This document shows, in pieces, positions 1 through 7,681 of a stretch of DNA of 61,941 bases. The DNA is taken from positions 1-61,941 of the forward strand of contig JAJDOF010000045.1 in assembly GCA_022340305.1 (NCBI GenBank), given 5' to 3'. Under the pieces are notes generated by a model. The model was given only the letters and a program-made list of their open reading frames with translations. It was not told the origin of the DNA and searched no databases. The first letter of the stretch is position 1. Every line of letters begins with the position of its first letter. A program made the translations under genes and the position numbers. The DNA comes from Gammaproteobacteria bacterium. GTDB taxonomy: Bacteria; Pseudomonadota; Gammaproteobacteria; GCA-001735895.

Positions 1-147
1 CATCTTGCCTTCGGTGAAGGTATCCATTTCGAGGGTGCTGGCAGGAACGGTAACGTGCTGTTCCTTGCCCTTGGTATCGGTAAAGCGGTAATCGACGAAT
101 TTAACGCCGTACTCGTTAATCTTGTTCAACACATCGGACGCAGACAT
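1..147 (-). CDS. glnA: Glutamine synthetase type I, N-terminal 49 residues (cut by window edge)
   Basis: Only the first 49 codons lie in the window; the gene runs off the left edge. The reverse-strand translation contains [19 protein letters not shown], the beta-grasp start of bacterial type I glutamine synthetase, which makes glutamine from glutamate, ammonia and ATP in the cytoplasm. The start ATG sits 8 bases after a good Shine-Dalgarno (CTGGAG). The 140-base upstream gap carries an NtrC-like palindrome, consistent with nitrogen control of this gene. The family call is firm; nothing can be said about the catalytic domain or the adenylylation tyrosine, which lie outside. Confidence 0.93.
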   Translation of the reverse strand, partial: MSASDVLNKINEYGVKFVDYRFTDTKGKEQHVTVPASTLEMDTFTEGKM

Positions 148-222
148 GATTTATTCTCCAGAATCGGGGGATCAAAAATTTCGGATGAGAGTTTACCGAA
201 TCACGGCATAATGCCAACTAAG

Positions 223-261
223 CGTGCATAATCGCACGATTCTAGTGATTATCGACTAGAA
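223..261. promoter_or_regulatory. Two further palindromes in the glnA control region
   Basis: CGTGC-ATAATC-GCACG (223-238) and TTCTAGT-N8-ACTAGAA (240-261) sit between the NtrC-like site and glnA. Both are perfect-arm inverted repeats of operator size. The first has the NtrC half-sites in the opposite (outward) orientation, so I do not call it an NtrC site. No regulator can be assigned from sequence. Confidence 0.35.
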
Positions 262-262
262 A

Positions 263-279
263 TGCACCAAATTAGTGCA
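263..279. promoter_or_regulatory. NtrC-like operator upstream of glnA
   Basis: TGCACCAAATTAGTGCA is a 17-base near-palindrome whose reverse strand reads GCAC-N5-TGGTGC, the consensus recognised by the nitrogen regulator NtrC. It lies 116 bases upstream of the glnA start on the coding side, a normal enhancer distance. I could not find a convincing -24/-12 sigma-54 promoter between it and glnA, so activation versus repression is open. Confidence 0.6.
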
Positions 280-288
280 TCTATCGAG

Positions 289-1422
289 TTAGTTAACGAA
301 GTAAATGTTTACGGTGCCGACATAGTCGAGGTCGCTCGCCCCCCGCTTCAATCGCCCTATGCCTGCTTCGTGGCGGGGCGTACACATCGACGCCGGCAAT
401 ACCAGGTCGATCTCGATGAGTGTGTCGAGGTAATGCAGCTTGGTCTGCAGGATCTGTTCGCTTTCGGCAATGCCCTCCCAGGCCTGTACCAGATCCTGCT
501 CGATTGTCTGCCGTTCCGGCAACCGCGCGAGTACCGAATCGCGGATCTTGTCGTCCAGTGGATCGATGTGAATCTGTACGTCGATGATTTTGGGGAAACG
601 CTGTTTGACCTGGTGCTCGATGCGATGCGCGATGTAATGCGCCTCGGAAACGGTCAGGTTTGAATCGACTTCGATGTGGGCATCGAGGTAGCCAAGGCCG
701 CCCATCGAGCGACTGCGTAGATTGTGTACTCCGATGACGCTGCTATTGTCTTGCATCGCTGCGCGCACTTCTCCGATCAGTTCACGGTCGAGGCTGGTAT
801 CGATGAGTTCGTTCAATGCCTTGCGGCTCAGGCGCAGGCCCATCCATGCAATCATACAGGCGACAATGATAGCGGCCGCGGCGTCCATGTAAGGGATGCC
901 CAGCAACTGCGCCGATATGCCGATGACTACGACAATGGAGGACAGCGCATCCGAGCGGTGATGCCAGGCGTTTGCTTCGAGCATCGAAGAATGAGTAGCA
1001 GCAGCGGCGCGCCGCGTGTAGTGGTAAAGACCTTCCTTGGCGACGATGGCGAGGCCGGCAAAAAAAATAGTAATGACCTCGGGGTTGGAGGTTGAAGGAC
1101 TCATAACACTTTCCACGCCGCGTATACCGATGCCGACGCCGACCATACCGAGGATGGCACCGAGCACCATTGACGCCATTGTTTCGATGCGACCGTGGCC
1201 GTAAGGGTGATCTTTATCGGCGGCCCTGGATGACCGGCGGGAGGCGTACAGCACGATAAAATCAGTACTCAGGTCAGACAGGGTATGAAAACCATCCGCC
1301 AGCAAAGCCTGGGACTTACCGAGCAGGCCGAAAGCGATCTGCAGGCTAGCGAGCCCACAGTTGACCGCGGCGCCGGTCAGCGTAACCCGTTGCGTGATCC
1401 GGTAGCGCTCGTCAGCTTCCAT
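289..1422 (-). CDS. Cation diffusion facilitator (CDF) family metal exporter
   Basis: This 377-residue protein is an inner-membrane divalent metal/proton antiporter of the FieF/YiiP type. About six membrane helices span residues 10-215. The metal site helices show H46-x3-D50 (FHTLSD) and H154-x3-D158 (HHRSD), and the loop HPYGHGRIE around residue 72 is typical of the family. The C-terminal half carries the cytoplasmic dimerisation domain and is longer than in FieF (about 300 residues), with roughly 75 extra residues. It is the last gene of a three-gene operon and its ATG overlaps the TusA-like gene by 11 bases, so translation is probably coupled. The metal specificity (zinc, iron, manganese) cannot be read from sequence. 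Confidence 0.9.
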   Translation of the reverse strand: MEADERYRITQRVTLTGAAVNCGLASLQIAFGLLGKSQALLADGFHTLSDLSTDFIVLYASRRSSRAADKDHPYGHGRIETMASMVLGAILGMVGVGIGIRGVESVMSPSTSNPEVITIFFAGLAIVAKEGLYHYTRRAAAATHSSMLEANAWHHRSDALSSIVVVIGISAQLLGIPYMDAAAAIIVACMIAWMGLRLSRKALNELIDTSLDRELIGEVRAAMQDNSSVIGVHNLRSRSMGGLGYLDAHIEVDSNLTVSEAHYIAHRIEHQVKQRFPKIIDVQIHIDPLDDKIRDSVLARLPERQTIEQDLVQAWEGIAESEQILQTKLHYLDTLIEIDLVLPASMCTPRHEAGIGRLKRGASDLDYVGTVNIYFVN

Positions 1423-1663
1423 CGGCGTCCTTATGCACCAGGAAAATGTAGTCGTCCTGTTGCTCGGTGGTGGTTAGCACCCGGTGCCCGTTCAGGCGGC
1501 ACCAGGTCGGAATATCGTGCAACGTGCCCGGATCGGTGCAGGTTATGCGCACCCGGGCATCCGCTGGCAGCTGCTTGATGCAATCCTGCAGGCGGATGAC
1601 TGGCATCGGGCATAGCAGGCGGCGGGCATCGAGCTCGACGATATCGTTCACAGGATTACCCAT
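1412..1663 (-). CDS. TusA/SirA-family sulfur carrier protein
   Basis: An 83-residue protein with the family signature CPMP at residues 18-21, where the first cysteine carries a persulfide. TusA-family proteins are small cytoplasmic sulfur relays to tRNA thiolases, molybdenum cofactor synthesis, or sulfur oxidation enzymes. The body (DARRLLCPMPVIRL followed by a beta-alpha-beta fold) is typical in length. It overlaps the upstream PP-loop gene by 16 bases and the downstream CDF gene by 11, so the three are co-translated. I infer it hands sulfur to the PP-loop enzyme next door; it is not necessarily the TusA of the TusBCDE relay. Confidence 0.85.
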   Translation of the reverse strand: MGNPVNDIVELDARRLLCPMPVIRLQDCIKQLPADARVRITCTDPGTLHDIPTWCRLNGHRVLTTTEQQDDYIFLVHKDADGS

Positions 1664-2691
1664 TCCGGATTGATCTGATCGGCGCGCAGTGGTTTGACAT
1701 GGACGCTGTGAGTGGCCTGCTGGTGATCACTGAACTCCATTTCGACCGACTCGGCATCGCGTCCCTGGCTGAAGCGAGCGGTAATGGCGCAGGCCAGTTC
1801 GAGTTGCTGCTGATCGAGTTGCGCGCCTTCGATCAACGCCAACGGCCCGCCGTGGCTGACGGTTTTAATGGTTTGAAATTGGCGCCGGTAACCACTTAAG
1901 TAGCGGGTCTCGCCTTCTTCGCGGGCGATGATCAGCTTGAAATCGCGGCTTGGACGAATGTGGCGCCCAACCTTGAGCAACATGATATCGTCGAGCTCGT
2001 ATTCACGCCGACCACGGTTGTCCCACAGATCCTGTAACTTCACCGAATAACTGCGATCGGTCAGGAAACAGCAGCCGCCGGCGGGCTGGGCATAATCTTC
2101 GAAACCGAACTCAGCGGCCAGCGCCATCTGTGGTTTGCGCGAGCGGCCGCTAAAATCCCTGAGTTGCTCGCGATCGACCCAGCCCTCCCGTTCGGGGCGC
2201 GTTGGCAGCAGGTTTTTGGCGCACAAGGGGCGCACCAGTAGATCCAGGGCCCCCGACTCTTCCGCCACCAGCGGCATGAATCTGCGCAGTTGGGACTTGG
2301 GTCGCTGGCCGTTGACTTCACCGGTGATGATGAAATCAAAGCCATGTTGCGCAATCCAGTCATGTGCTTTGTGTATCATGAAAATCTTGCAGTCGAGGCA
2401 GGGGTTCAAGTTGGCGCCATAGCCGTGCCGCGGGTTGATAACGACATTCTTGTACTCTTCGACCACGTCGATGATGTGCAGCTTGATGCCGAGCTGTTCG
2501 GCCACCCACAAAGCATTATTGCGTTTTGGCCGGGTACCCGTGCGATTGCGAATTGCATGGGTATGACCCTCCACGCAAAAACCGGTAAAGAAATTGATAC
2601 CGACCACCTCTATCCCCTGTTGCTGAATCAGTTTCGCTGCCAGCATCGAGTCGAGGCCACCGGAAATCAGGGCGACTGCTTTTTTGCTCAT
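1648..2691 (-). CDS. PP-loop ATP pyrophosphatase, MnmA/ThiI-like tRNA thiolation enzyme with NFACT-R-like C-terminus
   Basis: A 347-residue protein starting MSKKAVALISGGLDS, with the PP-loop SGGLDS at residues 10-15 that adenylates a tRNA base. Cysteines C98 and C101 (NPCLDC) and C207/C208 (GGCCFL) sit where MnmA has its two catalytic cysteines; three or four such cysteines could instead hold an Fe-S cluster. From about residue 235 the chain (LLKVGRHIRP and after) resembles the RNA-binding NFACT-R/DUF814 fold. I infer a tRNA 2- or 4-thiouridine synthase. The reading frame extends 20 codons upstream (to 2751), but the homology-like start is the ATG at 2691; neither has a strong ribosome site. 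The TusA-like partner follows with overlap. Confidence 0.75.
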   Translation of the reverse strand: MSKKAVALISGGLDSMLAAKLIQQQGIEVVGINFFTGFCVEGHTHAIRNRTGTRPKRNNALWVAEQLGIKLHIIDVVEEYKNVVINPRHGYGANLNPCLDCKIFMIHKAHDWIAQHGFDFIITGEVNGQRPKSQLRRFMPLVAEESGALDLLVRPLCAKNLLPTRPEREGWVDREQLRDFSGRSRKPQMALAAEFGFEDYAQPAGGCCFLTDRSYSVKLQDLWDNRGRREYELDDIMLLKVGRHIRPSRDFKLIIAREEGETRYLSGYRRQFQTIKTVSHGGPLALIEGAQLDQQQLELACAITARFSQGRDAESVEMEFSDHQQATHSVHVKPLRADQINPEWVIL

Positions 2692-2934
2692 GTATAGTAT
2701 GGATCTTAAAAAAGCCAGTATAGCAAACCCGTGAAGTCGATAAATCGACATGCCGGTTTATTTCGGGTTGATTGCGAGTGCGGATCGTGGTGATGCCCCA
2801 GGGCAAGCCGTATCGCGCTGGTATTGCCGCGATATCTCCAGTAATGTAATGGCTGCGTTGCGCTGCAGCGATTTATTCCGGCCTGCCGCGAAACTGCCGT
2901 ACGCCACTATCTGCAACCGAGAAGTAACCACATC

Positions 2935-3633
2935 ATGCCCGATGAAGATCCGAGCAAACGCTCCATTCGCAGTTTCGTGCGTCGTGGCGGACGCCTGACC
3001 CCGTCGCAGCGTCATGCGATCGAAGCCTACTGGCCAGAGTACGGGATCGAGTTTCAGCAGGGCATGCTGGCGCTGCCAGGCGGGTTTGCCGCGTTCAAGC
3101 TGGAAATCGGCATCGGTAATGGCGATGCGCTGATCCACATGGCGAGCGGGGACCGTGACAGCCTGTATCTCGGTATCGAGGTGCATGAGCCCGGCATCGG
3201 GCGTTGCCTCAACAATATCGACAAACTGCAATTAAACAATCTGCGGCTCATCAAGCACGATGCGATCGAAGTACTGGAGCAGATGATCGGTGCAAATCTG
3301 CTCGACCGCATCCTGTTGTTTTTCCCCGATCCCTGGCATAAAAAGCGTCACCATAAGCGCCGTATCGTTAACCGGCGTTTTCGTGATCTGGCACACAGAG
3401 TCCTGAAACCGGGCGCGGCCATCCACATCGCAACCGACTGGCAGGATTATGCCGAGTCGATCGCCGGGCAGTTTCTCGACGATGACCGATTTGTGAATAT
3501 GGGTAATGCTGCCGGGCATATCGAGCGCCCCGATTATCGACCCCTGACCCGTTTCGAGCAGCGCGGGCTGCGTCTTGGGCACGGCGTGTGGGACTTATTG
3601 TTCAGCAAGGCAATCGACAAGCCTGTTCGCTAA
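2935..3633 (+). CDS. trmB: tRNA (guanine-N7-)-methyltransferase
   Basis: A 232-residue S-adenosylmethionine-dependent enzyme that makes m7G46 in tRNA. The N-terminus (SIRSFVRRGGRLTPSQ) is the classic TrmB opening. The SAM site is LEIGIGNGDALIHMA near residue 61, the acidic LGIEVHEPGIG follows, and the family signature FPDPWHKKRHHKRR lies near residue 127. Length matches E. coli TrmB. It is divergent from the PP-loop gene, separated by 243 bases, and its stop overlaps the convergent SLC13 gene by four bases. Assignment is secure. Confidence 0.97.
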   Translation: MPDEDPSKRSIRSFVRRGGRLTPSQRHAIEAYWPEYGIEFQQGMLALPGGFAAFKLEIGIGNGDALIHMASGDRDSLYLGIEVHEPGIGRCLNNIDKLQLNNLRLIKHDAIEVLEQMIGANLLDRILLFFPDPWHKKRHHKRRIVNRRFRDLAHRVLKPGAAIHIATDWQDYAESIAGQFLDDDRFVNMGNAAGHIERPDYRPLTRFEQRGLRLGHGVWDLLFSKAIDKPVR

Positions 3634-5624
3634 AAGACGATGTTCATCATCACCAGCATGACGACGATGAAGAGGATGCTCATCAGCCCGCCGGCGCGCA
3701 CGAAATCGGGCACCCGATAACCACCGGGACCCTTGATCAGGGCGTTTACCTGGTGGGTTGGTATGATGAACGAATTCGAAGTGGCAATTGCCACGGTGAG
3801 CGCGAATAGTGCCGGGCTGGCACCGGCGCCGATCGCAATATTCACCGCCAGTGGTACCAGCAGCACGGTCGCACCGACATTCGACATGACCAGCGTGAAA
3901 AAAGTCGACAGCAGTGCAACAGCCGCCTGGATTACCCAGATAGGCATGTCACCGACCACCACCAGCGTTTGCTCTGCAATCCATTTGGCCGTGCCGCTGG
4001 TTTCGACCGCGAGACCGAGCGGGATCAGGCTGGCAAGCAGGAACACCGTGCTCCAGGAGACAGACTCATAGGCTTCCTCGATCTTCAGCACACCGGAGAT
4101 GACCATACCGATCGCTCCGGTCATCAGTGCCAGGGACAGGCGCAGATCAGTAAACAACACCATGAACAGCGCCAGGCCGAAGAAAAAGCTGGCCCAGCCG
4201 ACCTTGTTGGGGCGGATTTCCTCGCGCGGGTATTCCGAAGTGACGATAACGAAGTTACGATCGCGTTCCAGGTGCGCCAGAGCTCGCCAGGTAGTATGCG
4301 CGAGAATCGTGTCACCGGCTGCAAACGGGATATCGCGAATATTGCTACCTTCTACCAGGGTTTCGCCGTCACGATGCAGGGCTACCATGGCCAGCCCGTA
4401 AGCCTTGCGCATCCAGATATCGCGTGCCGATTTTCCGATCACCGATGATCCGGGTGGTATGACGATTTCCGCAATACCCACTTGTGTGGACGACAGCACG
4501 TCAGAAAAAACCCGTAAACCTTTCTGGATGGTGAGGCCAAATTCGTCGACGAAGTCTTTCAGATGCGCCGGTGAGCAGAGAATGCCGAGCGCCGAGTCGG
4601 GGCCGATCGCGACGTCGCGTGAAAGGTCGCCCTGGTTTGCGCGCACCCCGGCCCCGGCCGCCTTGATGGCAATGACTCGAATCTTGTAAGCGGTTTCGAT
4701 GTCGTCCAGCACCTGGCCGACCAGGGGGCTTTCAGCCGGTACCGTGACCTCGAATAGCAGGTAGTCGACGCCGTAGACTTCTTCCAGGTACTTGCTGCTG
4801 CCGGCGACGGCAGCGGTGGATTCGACCGACACCGACGGCAGGACGTACTTGCCGGCGAGCACGAAGTAGAGGATTCCGCTCGCCACCAGCGCCAGGCCGA
4901 TCGGGGTAACCGAAAACAGGCCCCAGGTCTGCATTTTTTGATCCGCCGGCAGGGCCACGTTTGAGGTCAGGATAAGGTCATTCAACAGGATCAATGGCGA
5001 TGAACCGACCATGGTGATCGTGCCGCCAAGTATCGCGGTAAAACCCATCGGCATCAGCAGGCGTGACATCGGTAGCCCCGAGTGCGCCGATATGCGGCTC
5101 ACCACCGGCAGCAGTAGCGCGGCCGCGCCAACGTTTTGCATGAACGAGGAAATAAGGCCGGAGGTGCCCGAAATAATCGGGATGATACGGGCCTCGGTGG
5201 TACCGCCAACCTTCAGGATATAGCCTGCCACCTTGCTCATCATACCGGTCTTGTCGAGCCCCGCGCCAATCATCATAACCGCGATAATCGACATTACCGC
5301 GTTGCTGGCAAAACCGTCGAACAATCGTTTGTTATCTACCAGTCCCTGCTCCAGCCCCATCGTCGGTGCCAGTAGCGATGACAGTCCGAGGAGGACCATG
5401 ACGGTTATCGCGGTTTCGTCGACGGAAACGATTTCAAAAACGAACAGGTAAATAGTGAATAACAGCAGACCGGTTACCCAGGCGATCTCGATGCTCGGAG
5501 CGAGATCGGTGACGTACCAGCCGAATTGGACGAATACGATTCCAGCAATCCATTTGGTACTGCGCAGCTTCTTGAGTTTGACTTTTTTAAGCCTGGCCCG
5601 GAGTAGTCTTGCTAGCTTGCTCAA
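3630..5624 (-). CDS. SLC13/DASS-family anion permease with two TrkA-C domains
   Basis: A 664-residue inner-membrane transporter. Four or five helices are followed by a cytoplasmic insert (about residues 255-460) containing two RCK-C (TrkA-C) ligand-sensing domains, then a second helix bundle; this is the architecture of the SAC1/YfbS-like sulfate or dicarboxylate carriers. Motifs include MIGAGLDKTG and the repeated SNVGATVLLVPLA-type half-sites (also MQNVGAAALLLPVV). The annotated start is a TTG, with no in-frame ATG before the first helix, so the start is uncertain. In a possible sulfur-oxidiser, sulfate movement is an attractive role, but substrate is inference. Confidence 0.85.
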   Translation of the reverse strand: MSKLARLLRARLKKVKLKKLRSTKWIAGIVFVQFGWYVTDLAPSIEIAWVTGLLLFTIYLFVFEIVSVDETAITVMVLLGLSSLLAPTMGLEQGLVDNKRLFDGFASNAVMSIIAVMMIGAGLDKTGMMSKVAGYILKVGGTTEARIIPIISGTSGLISSFMQNVGAAALLLPVVSRISAHSGLPMSRLLMPMGFTAILGGTITMVGSSPLILLNDLILTSNVALPADQKMQTWGLFSVTPIGLALVASGILYFVLAGKYVLPSVSVESTAAVAGSSKYLEEVYGVDYLLFEVTVPAESPLVGQVLDDIETAYKIRVIAIKAAGAGVRANQGDLSRDVAIGPDSALGILCSPAHLKDFVDEFGLTIQKGLRVFSDVLSSTQVGIAEIVIPPGSSVIGKSARDIWMRKAYGLAMVALHRDGETLVEGSNIRDIPFAAGDTILAHTTWRALAHLERDRNFVIVTSEYPREEIRPNKVGWASFFFGLALFMVLFTDLRLSLALMTGAIGMVISGVLKIEEAYESVSWSTVFLLASLIPLGLAVETSGTAKWIAEQTLVVVGDMPIWVIQAAVALLSTFFTLVMSNVGATVLLVPLAVNIAIGAGASPALFALTVAIATSNSFIIPTHQVNALIKGPGGYRVPDFVRAGGLMSILFIVVMLVMMNIVF

Positions 5625-5800
5625 GTGCTGGTCGAATCCTCATTTATAGCTGCCAGCCGGATGCCCTCCTTCCCGCTGGCGTTATAGTGTGTGGCATAAC
5701 TGTTTGAATCCAGTAGTGACAAAGAATATTGGCACCGACAAGACGAGACAGGAATATCCACAACAGTGTACACAATATTACTTATAGCTACAAAGTCAGG

Positions 5801-5822
5801 ACTGTGAATGACTACTCACAGT
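5801..5822. promoter_or_regulatory. 22-base palindrome upstream of phosphoribulokinase
   Basis: ACTGTGA-N8-TCACAGT lies 62 bases before the phosphoribulokinase start in the divergent gap shared with the SLC13 gene. The arms match the CRP/FNR-type TGTGA...TCACA half-sites, but the spacer is 8 rather than the usual 6 bases, so it may belong to another regulator. A second small palindrome, GTGTACAC, lies 35 bases further upstream. Confidence 0.35.
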
Positions 5823-5883
5823 GCATCGCGACCGGTTACAATCGGGTTTTAGCAAACTACTCGGTAAACAGAGAGCGCAGGCC

Positions 5884-6777
5884 ATGTCGAAAAAACATCC
5901 CGTCGTCGTTGTAACCGGTTCTTCCGGCGCCGGCACCTCCACGGTCAAGAAGGCGCTGGAGTCAATTTTTCATCGACACAAGATCAATCCCGCCCTTATC
6001 GAGGGTGATAGTTTTCATCGTTATGACCGCGAGGAGATGCAGGGTGAAATGAATCGGGCCCAGGAGGCCGATATCAACTTCAGCCATTTCGGTGCCAGCG
6101 CCAATCAGTTCGAACTGCTGGAGGCCCTGTTCCGCAGTTATGGTGAGACCGGTGGTGGGCAAAAACGCTTTTATCTGCACAATGACGAGGAAGCGCGAGA
6201 GCACAGCAAGCGCCTCGGTGTGGCACTTGAAGCGGGGCGTTTCACACCCTGGGAAGACATCGAGCCCGACACCGATTTACTGTTTTATGAGGGCTTGCAT
6301 GGTCTTGTCAAAAGCGGCGAGGTGGACATGACCCGCTACGCAGATTTCAAGGTTGGGGTGGTGCCGGTGGTCAATCTTGAGTGGATTCAAAAGATTCACC
6401 GTGATAGCGCCGAGCGCGGTTACCGACAGGACGAGGTAGTCGACAGTATTCTGCGTCGCATGCCCGATTACGTAAAATACATCACGCCGCAGTTTTCCGA
6501 GACCGACATCAATTTTCAGCGGGTCGCCACCGTGGATACCTCGAACCCGTTTATTGCACGCGATATTCCGACCCTCGATGAAAGCTTCGTGGTGATCCGT
6601 TTCCGCAAGCCGGATATCCGCAACACCGACTTCACCAACCTGTTGTCGATGATCAGCGGATCCTTTATGTCACGGCGCAATACCATCGTGGTCCCCGGCG
6701 GTAAGATGGGGATGGCGGTGGAAATCATCCTGACGCCAATCATTCTCGACCTGCTCGAAAGTCGTAATCGGCAGTGA
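5884..6777 (+). CDS. prk: Phosphoribulokinase, class I (proteobacterial)
   Basis: A 297-residue kinase that phosphorylates ribulose-5-phosphate to the Rubisco substrate ribulose-1,5-bisphosphate, the committed step of the Calvin cycle. The P-loop is GSSGAGTS at residues 12-19; IEGDSFHRY holds the catalytic acid D42; NFSHFG, LLFYEGLHG and VVPVVNLEWIQKIHRD are class I signatures, and the whole chain reads closely to the Rhodobacter enzyme I remember. The longer frame begins at 5821, but homologues begin MSKKHPVV, so the ATG at 5884 is chosen. No Rubisco or other cbb gene is in the window. E. coli also carries a PrkB paralogue of unknown role, so autotrophy is suggested rather than shown. Confidence 0.92.
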   Translation: MSKKHPVVVVTGSSGAGTSTVKKALESIFHRHKINPALIEGDSFHRYDREEMQGEMNRAQEADINFSHFGASANQFELLEALFRSYGETGGGQKRFYLHNDEEAREHSKRLGVALEAGRFTPWEDIEPDTDLLFYEGLHGLVKSGEVDMTRYADFKVGVVPVVNLEWIQKIHRDSAERGYRQDEVVDSILRRMPDYVKYITPQFSETDINFQRVATVDTSNPFIARDIPTLDESFVVIRFRKPDIRNTDFTNLLSMISGSFMSRRNTIVVPGGKMGMAVEIILTPIILDLLESRNRQ

Positions 6778-6820
6778 TGCACGTTACTCGAATGAATCGA
6801 AGTCACGGTGCGGCCTGCCT

Positions 6821-7582
6821 GTGCGCTTGATCGACAGCCACTGTCACCTCGACGACGATCGCTTCGATGAGCGGCGCAGCGAAGTGATCGCCGCTGCCGC
6901 GGACGTCGGTGTCACGCGCATGATCGTGCCCGCTACCAGCGCCAACCGCTGGGAAAAACTGAAGTTGGTGTGCGCCCACCATGACGGCCTCTATGCGGCC
7001 TATGGATTACACCCGATGTTTATCGAGCAACACCAGGCGATTCACCTGCGCGAGCTCGACGAGTGGCTGGAGCGTGAAGCGCCAGTAGCCGTCGGTGAGT
7101 GCGGCCTCGATTTCTTCCACACCCGGGTCGATGAAAAATGGCAAAAGCAACTGTTCCAGGAGCAGTTGCAACTGGCGGACAATCATCGCCTGCCGGTTAT
7201 TATCCACGCGCGCAAGGCGATGGATGAAGTCATCAGCCTGTTGCGTCGGCAGGGGCGCCAGGGTGGCGTAATACACAGTTTTGCCGGTAGCGAGCAGCAG
7301 GCGCGGCAATTGTACGATCTCGGCTTCAAACTCGGTATCTCTGCAACGCTCAGCTTCGAGCGCGCGCGCAAGTTGCGCGCCGTGGTCGCGCTGATGCCGC
7401 TCGATGCCCTGCTGCTGGAATCGGATGCGCCCGACCAGCCCGGTGCCAGCCATCGTGGCCAGCAAAATATGCCGGCCTATATCGTCGAACACCTGCAAAC
7501 CATGGCCGAGCTGCGCCAGCTGGATATTGCCGATCTCGCTGCTGCCCTCACCCGTAACACCGAATCCCTGTTCAAACTCTAA
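6821..7582 (+). CDS. TatD-family metal-dependent hydrolase (putative DNase)
   Basis: A 253-residue TIM-barrel hydrolase closest in layout to YjjV. Metal ligands are visible: DSHCHLD near residue 5 (HxH), VGECGLDF (Glu), IIHARK, IHSFAG (His) and LLLESDAPDQP (Asp). TatD proteins are cytoplasmic 3'-5' exonucleases acting on DNA and possibly D-aminoacyl substrates. The start is a GTG directly before the HxH motif strand; the enzyme cannot begin later. It follows prk by 43 bases and could be co-transcribed. An extragenic inverted repeat follows its stop. Confidence 0.93.
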   Translation: MRLIDSHCHLDDDRFDERRSEVIAAAADVGVTRMIVPATSANRWEKLKLVCAHHDGLYAAYGLHPMFIEQHQAIHLRELDEWLEREAPVAVGECGLDFFHTRVDEKWQKQLFQEQLQLADNHRLPVIIHARKAMDEVISLLRRQGRQGGVIHSFAGSEQQARQLYDLGFKLGISATLSFERARKLRAVVALMPLDALLLESDAPDQPGASHRGQQNMPAYIVEHLQTMAELRQLDIADLAAALTRNTESLFKL

Positions 7583-7596
7583 CCCTCGTAACCCTC

Positions 7597-7666
7597 GGGG
7601 ACAGACCCCAATTTCGCCCGTCTACCCCAGCCTCATAATCAGTTATCGAAATTGGGGTCTGTCCCC
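7597..7666. repeat. Extragenic 20-bp inverted repeat with GGGGACAGACCCC core
   Basis: GGGGACAGACCCCAATTTCG at 7597-7616 is repeated as its exact reverse complement at 7647-7666, with a 30-base spacer. The element fills the gap between the convergent TatD and NRDE genes. The core (G)GGGTCTGTCCCC is common in proteobacterial intergenic repeats associated, in my recollection, with REP-associated (Y1/IS200-like) transposases. It would also fold into a strong hairpin in RNA from either strand and may end transcription of both genes. Confidence 0.75.
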
Positions 7667-7681
7667 TTCGAAGCCCCGCCT

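Noticed and set aside
148-222. Sigma-54 promoter for glnA
   Set aside because: A TTGGCAT element on the glnA strand resembles a -24 box, but no GC pair follows at the required spacing.
5801-5822. CRP binding site
   Set aside because: Half-sites fit but the spacer is 8 instead of 6 bases; kept only as an unassigned palindrome.
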